A DNA stretch of 21,716 nucleotides. It comes from Temnopleurus reevesii (lineage: Eukaryota; Echinodermata; Echinoidea; Temnopleuroida; Temnopleuridae). Location: assembly GCA_036244855.1 (NCBI GenBank), contig BQKZ01000468.1:92273-113988 (forward strand). The letters run 5' to 3'. A model generated the notes under the pieces. It was not told where the DNA came from. It did not search any database and saw only the letters and a list, made by a program, of their open reading frames with translations. Position numbers and translations under genes: made by a program. This document shows positions 1-11,400 of this stretch, piece after piece (within the stretch, counting starts at the first letter, position 1; every line of letters begins with the position of its first letter).

Positions 1-599
1 TTTGATGATTGCAAACATTCTATAAAATGAAGGATAAATAGTTTTTAATTAAAAATAACAAGATTTGCTGGATTTGTTTTTATGCATCTTTATGAAAATT
101 ATGCAAATGCCGTTAGTAGTCTCATTTTACCTGTACGTACCCTATATAAGGAAACAGGAGTTCCGCCGTATACGTATTACTAAAAAAACATATAATATAC
201 ATGTTCTACTTTCGTCGGCAAGAAATTTGAATCTGAGTGTATATATCCCAATCTATTTTTTCTTTCGTACACTATTAGATTCAACAGGCCGGTCTACTAA
301 TAGATTCAAATTCATTCAAGTTCATGTCCAAAGAAAGTATAGAGTTACGTGGCAGAAAACTCTTGCTTTGATTAAAAGCAGAGCAATCAGACGAACAGAT
401 CAAAAAAAGATTGAAGTAACTGAATCCGACAAGAAATAAAAAGTTATGAATATTTCAATGATACCGAATCCATTCGGGGCCTTCGATAATTCCTGTTTAT
501 TTACTTGTACGTACCTATAAATGCAAGTTGTTACTGTCTTTTCATACCCTATAACGGTCCATGGGCGTTAGATGTTTTACCAACTGTTTTTCTATGTAA
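1..599. other. Upstream flank, no recognised gene
   Basis: AT-rich. An open frame of 124 codons (65-439, plus) exists but shows no motif or family resemblance I recognise and no sign of coding bias. I treat it as chance or repeat-derived. Confidence 0.4.
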
Positions 600-770
600 C
601 ACTTTGGATTGATTACTGTTGTCTTTTGTTGAAATTATTGTTTTATGATGTATGTTGTGCTTATATCAATGACCCCATCGGCAATAAGCCTTTCGGCTTT
701 CATGGGTTATCCTTGTCATGGTATCGTATATGTTATATATCTGACGAATAAAATCAAATCAAATCAAATC
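600..770 (+). mobile_element. 3' end of a LINE-like element with (AAATC)n tail
   Basis: The segment ACCCCATCGGCAATAAGCCT followed by TTCGGCTTTCATGGGTTATCC ends in AATAAA and tandem AAATC units (747-770). A conserved stem-like GCCTTTCGGCTTT block ahead of a short-repeat tail is the usual look of a 5'-truncated non-LTR retrotransposon. No reverse-transcriptase reading frame is present in the window. The 5' limit is arbitrary. Confidence 0.45.
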
Positions 771-1079
771 ATGAATTAACAGTGATAATTCATAAATTAT
801 TGCACGCATGCAGTAGGACGTAACACGTGACTTTATTTGGTCACCGTGCTTAATATGACGTGAATTATGCAATTTCTGTCCGTAAGCTTATTATAACTCA
901 TTGTTTGAAAAATCCGTTTTAATCCGTCACACTTATTTTTTGTAATATTCAAAACGTTGATTAAATAAATGTATCTGTACCCATATGTATATAATTATCG
1001 ACGAAAAAATATTTTTTTTGCGTTACCTGGTTGAAAAATTAGGGTTTTAATACAATAAGAATAATAAACTTGCAGAGAG

Positions 1080-1262
1080 CTTGCATGACATACGTCATAA
1101 TCACGTGACCCAACATTGCCAATTTGAATGATTACAACCGATTGGGTTATATAATTGAAATACTCATAACTTTCTTATTTGTTGTGCGATTTCCTTCAAT
1201 TTTGATTTTATATGTTCGTCTCATTCTGATGTTTCTTCTTCCAATCAACACAAGATTTTCCT
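1080..1262. repeat. Possible fragment of a dispersed AT-rich repeat
   Basis: It carries ATGACATACGTCATAATCAC, TTGCCAATTT, CTCATAACTTTCTTATTTGT and TCATTCTGATGTTTCTTCTT. A similar order of motifs (GATGTCATCCAATTGGCAAC, TTCATAACTTTATTTATTA, TTCTTCAAACTTGTTTTATT) occurs at 3655-3850 in intron 1. The similarity is partial and judged by eye. The rest of 771-1940 shows nothing I can name. Confidence 0.35.
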
Positions 1263-2050
1263 GGCCCAGACCAAGTCTCTAAACCTGTTGTTTGCCTTGT
1301 TGGTACTGTGGGCAAAATTTTGGGTTGTCCGAGAACAAGTTTGTGTTAGAGGCATGCGTATAATTATCATCGATTAGTAGCCTATATATCCTTTTTTAAT
1401 ATTGGTTGCCTCCAGTTGCTGGAGAACTGCATAAAGGGAGTTAACCCTGGCAGTTAATTGCAGTGGCTTGATCGAACGAATTCTGATGGGGCCTAGCTGT
1501 TACTGTAACATAAAAGATAGATATTAATCGTAAGTCTATGAAAAATGTGTAAGAGATACGATTAATTTTTTAATTTATCTTATCTCTTTTAAATGTTACA
1601 GGCTCCGAGTGTACATCAAAAGTGATATAAAGTGGAAATCCGAGAATTGATATTAATTTTGTTCGACCTAGCTTAAATTAGAAATAACTCCATCGGTCCA
1701 TCGATCCCCACGTATCCTTTGCACATTTATTTTGCGTATTCAAATCACAGGCTAGGGTTCATTTATCTCTCAAGGTGAAGCTCATTTCGGAACAAGGAAG
1801 AGGAACAACATCTAGATTTGCAGAATCTTTATATTTTGTTTTGTTTTGAAAGTTTGGTTGCTAATTAACCGTCTTCTTTTGATCTTAAAAATGCATTATC
1901 CCTGATGAGGGCACTCGATCATAAACCCAGGGGCAACGTCAAATTGTGCGTCCCCTGCCCAGCCTGCTCCTCGAGGAACTTCCAAATACAAGCAAAAAAG
2001 GAACTAAAAAAATAAAAATAAATATCAAATTTTCCCTTGGTGCCAAAGAA

Positions 2051-2145
2051 AACACACACACACACACACAAAAAAAAAACAGTATAGAAGTTATTGATAC
2101 ATGTCTATATTTGATTGGACGCCCCCCCCCCCCACACACACACAC
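2051..2145. repeat. Simple-sequence tracts: (AC)n, poly-A, poly-C, (AC)n
   Basis: An (AC)n run at 2051-2070 passes into poly-A to 2079. Twelve C (2122-2133) pass into a second AC run to 2145. Two open frames across it are low-complexity artefacts. It lies about 200 bases upstream of the candidate start codon. Confidence 0.9.
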
Positions 2146-2179
2146 AATCGATCACACACATACCCAGCGCCTCCACCTA

Positions 2180-2349
2180 CTCCTATACTAGCCTCGGATT
2201 GAATTATGAAGCGCACCATCTTTTCCATACCCCGGCCACCCCCGGCCCTCCCCCTGCTCCTTACCCCCCTCGATGCCTGCCTCTTTACACGAGTTGTGTC
2301 AAATTGACCGATACGGAGATACGGTAATCCAGATAAAAAAGTTAGAATT
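2180..2349 (+). promoter_or_regulatory. Possible 5' UTR / promoter-proximal region
   Basis: C-rich sequence (CCCCGGCCACCCCCGG near 2230) lies directly upstream of the candidate start codon and stands out from the AT-rich surroundings. I see no TATA box or clear initiator, and the transcription start cannot be placed. This is inferred from position and composition only. Confidence 0.2.
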
Positions 2350-2419
2350 ATGGAGGATGCTGAGACGAATGGATCAAATGAAGAGCCAGAACAAGTACAG
2401 TTTCTGTTCAAGGCAATGT
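2350..2419 (+). CDS. PHF14: PHF14 exon 1 (candidate first coding exon)
   Basis: Exon 2 has no in-frame ATG and meets a stop just upstream, so an earlier coding exon is required. The ATG at 2350 is the first in its frame after a TGA at 2305. It opens an acidic 23-residue stretch (MEDAETNGSNEEPEQ...) and reaches a donor, AATGT/GTGAGA, at 2420. The exon ends with one base of a codon, the phase exon 2 needs. An in-frame ATG at 2416 would give a start MYQRDPEKRR, close to the short start of vertebrate PHF14 (MDRSSKRRQ), so it is a real alternative. The exon is assigned from frame and donor only. Confidence 0.45.
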
Positions 2420-5400
2420 GTGAGATTTAGCCCCCTTTTCTTTGTGATTTCTTTCATTCAACCGATAGTAAAAATGCCCCGTATTGACTATCATGTCCCA
2501 TATATTGGGAATTATGTGTGCAGTTAAGACGTTAAATGATTCAGTGTGACGTGTGCTAGTTCGATTATATCCAACTTTCAACCAGGATTCATGAATATTA
2601 ACGTTTTAAATCGTTAGTCAGCTATCCTGTCGAAAGGGCACGTAAGATAAACATACAATGTAAATATAAATGTAAATGTCATGTCAGTTTGATAAAAGAG
2701 AATGATAATATATAAAGTGTAAAATGTCAAATGAAGCCCGAATAGGAAACTAGATGGCATCGAGCTAGACGTGTGCATGCCATATCCCAATGAAAAATCA
2801 TGAACAAACATTACATAGCCTAGGCAGGCTTAGAATGCATTATATGCCTTATCATCATATTTTAAATCAGCCTAATCTTTGAGTTTTATGCCTGGTTTTG
2901 TCTTTTGCACCATAAAGAAAATTTTGGTTATATATAATATTATAGAAATAATTACTAACTATATACTTGAATTACTTGCCTAGTTTAGGGCTAGGTTATA
3001 GGAATAACGTATGATACAGAGTTGATTGGCGAATATGCACTGCATCAAGGTTGTTTTCTGTGCATGCGACGCAGTGTGCATGTGAAGAAAACGCCAAGAA
3101 TAGCAGTACACATTCGCTAATTACAGACGAGCTCGAGAGAGAAGACTAGATGGCTATTCAATTCAAAATGAAAAAAAGATAATTGGAATAGTCATAAAAG
3201 TGATATTCTTATACAAGGAGTTAAACATGATTGAAAACCGAGAAGTTTTGTGTCGCAATTGCGGGCCAACTGACGCTGTGTGACTAGGTGATTGAGCTGC
3301 GCTGCTGTATGTGCCAGCTAGCTTGCTGATGTTGTTGTGATGATAATGAAAGAAGCGGCAGACTACTCTGTTAAAAAGAACATGAAATCACATTTTACTT
3401 AAAAGTTTTTAGTTTAACTCACATTTCAATGGAATATTTTGATTAGATACCTGTAATTAGGTTCAAGGTTTCTTGAACCACTGAGCGCATGCGTGCCACA
3501 GGTTCAATAGTAAACTTTTTTTCCATACATGTAGTACGGAACAAGTGTTCCGAGATGCACATTTTTTCTGAATGATCGTGTGGTACGATTAAACCAATCA
3601 GCTGACTGGAACTGTCTGAGCCATCTTATAATGTACTGTAGTAAAGTGCATCCATGTCTATGATGTCATCCAATTGGCAACATGTCCAAAACTTTTCACT
3701 GATTTGCCCATTTTTTCATATCTTTAAATATTCATAACTTTATTTATTATTACATCTGTACTTGTCCAATTTTCTTCAAACTTGTTTTATTCTGCTCATT
3801 AATTTTTTCTGCTTCTGTTTATGAAAATTTATGATTTTGGGGTGAAGTTAGACTCTTCTTATTATAATGCCCCCCAAAATAGCTCCTGCAAGTACTTTTT
3901 AAACCAATATTCTGAAATTGAATATATTAACTACACAAATGAGGACTGTATGGGCTTTATTTCATTAAAATTGATCTAGCAAGCTGTAAGTTTTTTTATT
4001 TATTTTTTTTTTATTTCTTTTTGTTTTTTTATGGAGCAATACAGTGGCAAATTAAAAACAGTTTGTCTGTGTTAAGTCAGTACAAGGATAAATGTAGTTG
4101 GATTAGTTTTAGCTGACATGTCACATTATTTTTTTTCTCATATGACAACAAACAGACCAAAGAGATCCAGAGAAAAGGAGAGTAAAGCCAGTTGATCATC
4201 ATCTTCTGCAATTAGATTTTGGTTTGAGTGACAGTGACAGTGATAGTGACTTTGAGATCAAAGAAGGTCATGGAAGTGGTAAGTGAACATTTATAAAAGT
4301 AAGCTCAATCTAGTTACTAATATGAACAGGTTTCCACGAAATGTTATTAATGTCTCCACACACAATACCATAAAAACAACTATTATACTACTTTCAAATA
4401 GGCCCCATAGGACCCCTTAACCCTGCCAAAGCATGTTTCATGAATCATTGACAGATAACATCTGATTGCCAATAATGTATAGGTGTGGTCTTGAAGAAAA
4501 CTTCAATGTATGGATTACTTGAGATTACACCATGTTCCAGACTTCCTTGTTTGCAAGTTGCAGGAGTGGTATGGGTGCCCATAGTTGCTGACGGGAATTA
4601 GATGGGATGAGAAGGAATTATATCTCAACAAATGCTTCTTCTTAAAATCTTTAAATTTCGAAATTCTAAGGGTAACGCCACTTTCAAATTATGCATTCTT
4701 TTGTATTACAGCACAAAAAAGGAAAAGAGATCCCGATAAATCTCCATGGAAACCTAAGAGGGCACTGATTCCAGCCAAGAGAGCATCCAATGTCTAGAGT
4801 TTGATGACATTCCATTAAATTACTCCCTACTCATAGTACATGAATCAGGCTACCCACATTGAGCCATTATAGAACTAGTATTGTTGCCAAAAGAATTAAA
4901 GAGAAAAAAAAACTAAGTACTCATTATTTTATTCCACACTATTATACTTCTAGATTCAGGTGGATCTCATGGAGAAGGAGGTATGGGGAGCAGTGATGAA
5001 GAGAATGATGATGATGGTGATGATGATGAAAGTGATGAAGACAGTGATAGTAGTGATGTGGACAAGGGATCATCAGATAGTGAGACTGGTCATGATATGT
5101 CTGTTCAACAACTTATTGCAAGAGCTAAAGGAAGGAAGGGCCATTGTCAGTCAGTAAGTTATATGTGTAACTAATATTTTTTATTGCATTCACATTCTTT
5201 GTTGAGTAAGACTTAACATACTTTATAGAAATGTATCAAGCAATAGCGAGCAAAGCTTATTTTGTCAATCATGAGCTCATGTTTTTGAAAATGTAATTTT
5301 ATAGATAGAAAGATATTGAATAAAAATCATTGCAGCTAACAGCTGAATTGTGATTTAAATTTACAAAGTAAAACATAAATAATATACAACATTATAAAAG

Positions 5401-8400
5401 GACATGTGAAGTATAAGATGGTGAGAGGTCCAAAATAAGCGATTAAAAAGTGTAATTTAAAGAATAAAAACCTCTCGACACTAGAGAGAAAATTGCAGGT
5501 GCAGCTGCTCTGACAGCGCCCTCTTTCGGTTTTTTTTTAATGTAAATTGTATGCTAAATGTAGCTCTTATTGAAATTATTTTGTTTGCATGGTGTTAGCT
5601 TCCCAAAGTCTCTTATACACTATGCTTAATTACCAATACAAAAACTCCATTTTGATCATTATATACAGCCCAACTCAGAGAACAGATCTGTGGACCAGTT
5701 GAAGATACTTATTTGTTGTGTTTGTCTAGGAGAAAATAGGTAAGTATAAACAATCTCATAATAGATTAACCATGTATTCCTACAGAGCTCTGTTACAAAG
5801 AATAATGATTGCTCTTGACATGAGAAATCATGATTATTTATTGGTATGCAATGATAGTGTGTAATTTGTCATATTTATTTAGCATTTTTTCATAATCTTA
5901 TGTAGCCTCTTTCAAAGATCATATGTGTATGATTGATTAAATAATACGGATTTGGTGCTATTTGCGCTACCTTTATCTCGTCATGCAAGCCCATGATTTT
6001 GTCTGCCTACTCATCTCTATATACTCAGCCCCCTAATCACACTTTCTTCCATGTTCATCATCTTACAGTGAAGACACAGATGAGATTGTAGAGTGTGACA
6101 TGTGTGGAGTCCCAGTACATGAAGGTCAGTGCAAATAAAACAAACAATTCTCCCCATTTCATCAAGGGATATCCTCTGGCAATACATGCACTTTGTATAT
6201 GGAATATATATTTGCAGTCTACATTTGAAGTACAAACTTTATCAAAAACCACCTTAAACTTGCAATGTTATTATCCTATTTTATGTGAGCAATCATGGAT
6301 TGCCATCATGACAAATTTCAGTTAACCTCTCTGTTGAAAATTAGACGTTTTTGCTAAAATAAACATCTTTGTCTAAAGGGAATTAATTAACTCAAAATTC
6401 TTGTCAGGTAGATTGTGATGTTGTACGTACTGGAAGTCGACGTACCAAGATTGAGAGGCAACATTTATAGCACATGCATTCTTTCTTGTTTAGCTGTATG
6501 TGATAAGGAGATTTGTACCTTAGATGTGTGCCATAATAGGATTATCAATTTATGCATNCCTTAAACTTGCAATGTTATTATCCTATTTTATGTGAGCAAT
6601 CATGGATTGCCATCATGACAAATTTCAGCGAAACTCTCTGTTGAAAATTAGACGTTTTTGCTAAAATAAACATCTTTGTCTAAAGGGAATTAATTAACTC
6701 AAAATTCTTGTCAGGTAGATTGTGATGTTGTACGTACCAAGATTGAGAGGCAAAATTTATAGCACATGCATTCTTTCTTGTTTAGCTGTATGTGATAAGG
6801 AGATTTGTACCTTAGATGTGTGCCATAATAGGATTATCAATTTATGCATGGGTTGTACGAAAATACCACAGTATGAGTGCTCAAATAGATTCTTTTAAAA
6901 ATACTATTTTATCAAAGCACAAACGTTGTTATAGAAACACTTGATTGGAGCAGAAATATTTTTAAGACTGTTTCTATAACAAGTGAAGCAAATTTTAATC
7001 TTTATTTTGTGTTATGAATATAACTACACAATTACTATATTAGAAATTGAAAATTACATCAGTTCTATATGATGGTCAGATTTATATTTTACCTCCATTT
7101 TTAGAACGCAAAATATCTTAATCATTTTAGATATATCGTAACTTTTTTGACTGCTTAAGTACAGTCTTTTTACAGTGGCTGGTGCAAAATGTAATCGGTT
7201 TTTATAACATACAATACACATTTTTATAATTATCAGGTTGCTATGGTGAAAACCAGAGTGATGCAGACTCAACCTCCAGCAATCAGACGGCTAGCTCTAC
7301 AGAGCCCTGGTTCTGTGACCCTTGTAAGGGTGGCGTCCTCAATCCTGTAAGTTTGAACATGATTTCAAAATCGTCTTTCACAAACTACTGCAGTTTAACT
7401 GTAACTAACTTTAAATACGGTAAATGATGATATTGAGTTATAGATACAGGGAATAAGTTTCCTGGTATCGAATCAATTTGCTATGCATTAGCATGATTGC
7501 TCTGCAAAAGGTGTTTTGTTAGCACCTTTTTCACATAGAAATGTACAGTACGGTGTTGAAAATGTTTCCTCAATGTCTAAAACTGCTAATTAATAATGAA
7601 AAGTAAAATCATTCCCTTGTGCTTCATAGCTCGTCAAGGTTATACATTAGTAGCCACAATTTTACTATAACCTTGTTCAAGAAACCAATATGTATGATAA
7701 TCTTTAGGGGTATTACATATTGAAAATGTCTCATACGATATTGAAATTCATCATTTTCCATCCTAGTGATCTGATAATAATCTGATTTAAAGGCATTGTA
7801 CATCATTGATTTTGTTTGAAATAGTCTCAACTATGTTAAATGTTATATTACCATCATTGATATTTCTGATGTAGTTTTATTTACACAGTTACTTATTATA
7901 TTGTAAGACACTTTGTTGGAATCAATGCTTTAAACATGTTGTATTATTTTGTTTATTATAATGTTTATCTGACTGAATAATTTGTGTTTTCAGACATGTG
8001 AGCTGTGTCCTAATCTTGGAGGTGCATTCAAAGAAACAGATGCTGGCAGGTAAGAATGCTCAGGCCCCCACCTCTGACCCATCTCTGCCTTCAAAATTTT
8101 TGAAAAATTGCAGTTGATTTCTCTTAGTATAATATTTGGATAATTGTACATTAAAAAAAATATATGAGTATTGATAGCTTCTTCTGCAGTTATATAGGAT
8201 TCTATCTTCTATTCACTATTTCTGATACACAATAGGTAGAAATTTGATTAGCAATTGAACAATTGAAACCTTTTAAAAGTGGTTGGTCCAAGAAAATTTA
8301 TCGCAATTATGAGCTTCTGAACTACTTTTCAAGAAGAATGATGATGATCCTGCAATAATGAATTTGATTAGCCATAATATGATTTATCACAATTTGTAAT

Positions 8401-11400
8401 CAGTTATTGCATTTAAAAGTAGGAGGCATTACAGTCAAACCTGTCTATAGTGGCCACTGTCTAGAGTGACCACCTGTCTATAGTGGCCACTTAAATGGAT
8501 TCCCTCCAGGTGGAAATGCATGTTATAGAACCTGTATATAGAGGCCACCTGCCTACAGTGGCCACTTTTTCTGTTTCCCTTGGGGTGGCCTTTGTAGACA
8601 GGTTTGACTGTAATTTCTTTGGCATAAAAACAGAACACTTGAAGTGTCAAATTCATGTTACGTCTTTGAAAGCTCAGATTTTAGTTCCATTGTATGTTTT
8701 GATTCCATTGACTAATGTAACCGGATGGTCTCTGGACAATGCCAATGAGAATAAAACAATTAAGTATTCCATGGATTCATATGCTGCCTTTTTGTTACCT
8801 CACCTGCTCCAGATGGGTGCATGTTGTTTGCGCCCTCTATGTTCCGGGTGTTGCCTTCTCTGATGTTGCCAAGCTGAGATGGGTCACACTGTCTGAGATG
8901 GCACCAGCAAAGTGGGGGGCAAAGGTATGTGAGACATATTCCATTAAAGTATGCTTAGAATATCATCTTTTTAGGGAATTCAGTAATCCTTGGAGAGCTT
9001 CTGGTATTTATATTTTGCACTGAAACATGTATTTTTTTTTAGATTTTGTTTTGTGGTGAAGTGACCATTTACCACATTTTAGAAAATAAAACAAAAACAT
9101 TTTCTCCATCATTAGATGATATACTTCATCTTGGTAGAAAATTGTAATTAAAAAGATCATTGGTTCTTCTAAGTAATGATTGCAAGGCAGGGTGTATTTT
9201 AGAATGTCAAATCCAGAGTAGAACTAGGGGATTTGTTATAGGAGGCCATCATTCTTGGGTCTTTTTTGATTTTGTAAGGACCAAAACGTTAATTTTGTTT
9301 ATCTTTTACTTGGTTTAGATAATTACACGTCATATTGTGCTTGGAATATATTTTTGCAGTCTTGGTACTTAGCCTCTAATTTGATCTTTATTGCAATCAT
9401 ACTTTCATTTTCAGTCATGTAGCTACTGTGAAGATGAGAGATTCAGTCTAACAGGAGTTGCTATCAGTTGTGATGCAGGAATGTGTAGAAACTTCTTCCA
9501 TGTCACATGGTGAGTTTCTCTTAAATATACAATGTGATGATAATATTGTGTTTGATTGGAAAAATTGATCGCCTTTGGTGGAAAGGTACATTTCCACATG
9601 AATATGCAAATCATGTTTAATATTGAAAAATAATGATATTTGTGTTGCTCTACAAGTGGGGCAGAACTCAGGATATTGGGCTTGTTCCCATATACCCAAA
9701 CCCCTCAACAAAAGCCTCTCAGGGACATATTTTGTGATGATCACATTCTAAATGCTGTATGCTGTCATTGTTATTATATATAGAATTTGTTTAGACCGTT
9801 AAGATGGAATAACAGGATATGATGATCATGATTAAATATTTTCTAGCAGGATATGATAATCAGGATTGAATATTTTCTATTCTTGTAGTGGTCAGAGAGA
9901 AGGACTTTTATCAGAAGCCTCACTTGATGAAGTAAGTCTTCCATTTACCTTTAGAGTACTTTCTTTTCTAAAATGTATAATTTAGTATGCTAAATACACA
10001 AATCATGTTAATTCTACTATTAGCATGATTTTTAAAAGAATGTTCATTTGATTAATCTATGCATGAAACATACAAGATTGGTGACAACAAACTATAGCCT
10101 GATCACCTTTTATTTACTTTTCAGGATATTTTCACTTATCAGGATATTTTGAGAGGAAAACAATACTGCAAGACAGAAGTTATCCTGATGTTATTATTTA
10201 TTTATTTATATATTTATTTTCTTTTTCTTGACAATTTAACAATAAATTAATCGACACAATGAGCCTCATAAAAACTGTGCATCTCTATTCCAGTTAGATA
10301 AACTTCATTTGTGATAATTTTTGTAATTGTTATTTTAATTCATATTTATATTCTTATCATTGTTACATCAGGAGATAGCTGATCCATTCTATGCTTACTG
10401 CAAGCTGCATGTTGAGAAGGGTATTCGTCGTTACAAACGTCAGAATTGGCTTGCTATCCAGTCCAATCAGAAGCAAGCAAGCTCTGTCAATCAACGTCTA
10501 GCTGCCCTCCCTGATAGAGTTCATGCAAAATTCTTAAGGCAAGGTTTTTATCGTAATGATAATCGCTACTTATCACTTTTCTTTGGAGTGGTTTTGATTT
10601 CTGAAAATATGTAATTTCTTTTGTTTTTGAAATTTTGCTCTGTGAAGTTTAACAATTTTATGAAAGATATTTCTCTATCTCCACCTAAGGTTAAACGATT
10701 GAGGTACATAATATAGTGATGATGTTTGTTTAGGATCAGATGGACAGGCTGATTATATCAATCAATCTGTAGGTTGATAATTTGTCACAGCCTCTGCCTA
10801 CAGTTTTGAAGAAATTTATACAAAACTTAGTATAAATGATGACATTGATGTAGTTTTCTAGATATGTTTTGAGTGTAGGTTTGGTAGTGCATTACCATGA
10901 TGACAATCATCATCTACTCTCTGTGTTCTCTTGACAACTCTAGATTCCAAGACCAATACAGAGCAATGAGGAGATTGAAACCTGATCCCTGGGTGCCTCC
11001 AGAGAAGGTCCCTCGTGCTCTGACGACCAGTGCATCAGCCTGTAGACGTCTCATGCGTAAGGCTGAGCTCATGGGATTCACGCTGGACAGTATGAGGTCT
11101 AGTAACAACAGACATAAGACAAGTCAGCAGGTCAGCAGGAAATGGCATATCCCTCCAGCGTTCTCTGCAGAGTTTGTCAACTACTGCATTGGTAAACATC
11201 AATAATTATCAAATATCACCCTCAGTGTGAGAAACTCACTAAATATTAAATTTCATTAATAATAACTGGGGTAGTAAGAACTTTGTCTGGAAATACCCAG
11301 TTAGAATAGGGGTAAATCAAATAAAAGAATTTAGATTTACATGAAATGAAAAGAATTAAACATGTTGAATTAGACTCGATGGAGAATTATTTCTCCATAA

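Noticed and set aside
65..439. 124-codon open frame near the left edge
   Set aside because: No motif or family resemblance, AT-driven composition (Ile, Phe, Tyr, Lys), no splice or UTR context. More likely chance or old repeat than a gene.
1939..2411. Overlapping open frames on both strands
   Set aside because: They are produced by (AC)n, poly-A and poly-C tracts; the products are runs of Cys/Val, His/Thr or Gly/Pro with no domain.
4960..5157. Met-rich 65-codon frame
   Set aside because: It is the shifted reading of the GAT repeats in PHF14 exon 4. The Asp/Ser frame joins its neighbours in phase and fits the family.
8435..8863. Open frames across the TIR element and toward exon 9
   Set aside because: They arise from the repeat units of the element and from a shifted reading of exon 9; the true exon 9 frame gives WVHVVCALYVPG.
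10543..10548. GT donor at 10544 for exon 12
   Set aside because: It leaves the wrong phase and leads to a stop soon after the junction with exon 13. The GC donor at 10539 keeps frame and family sequence.
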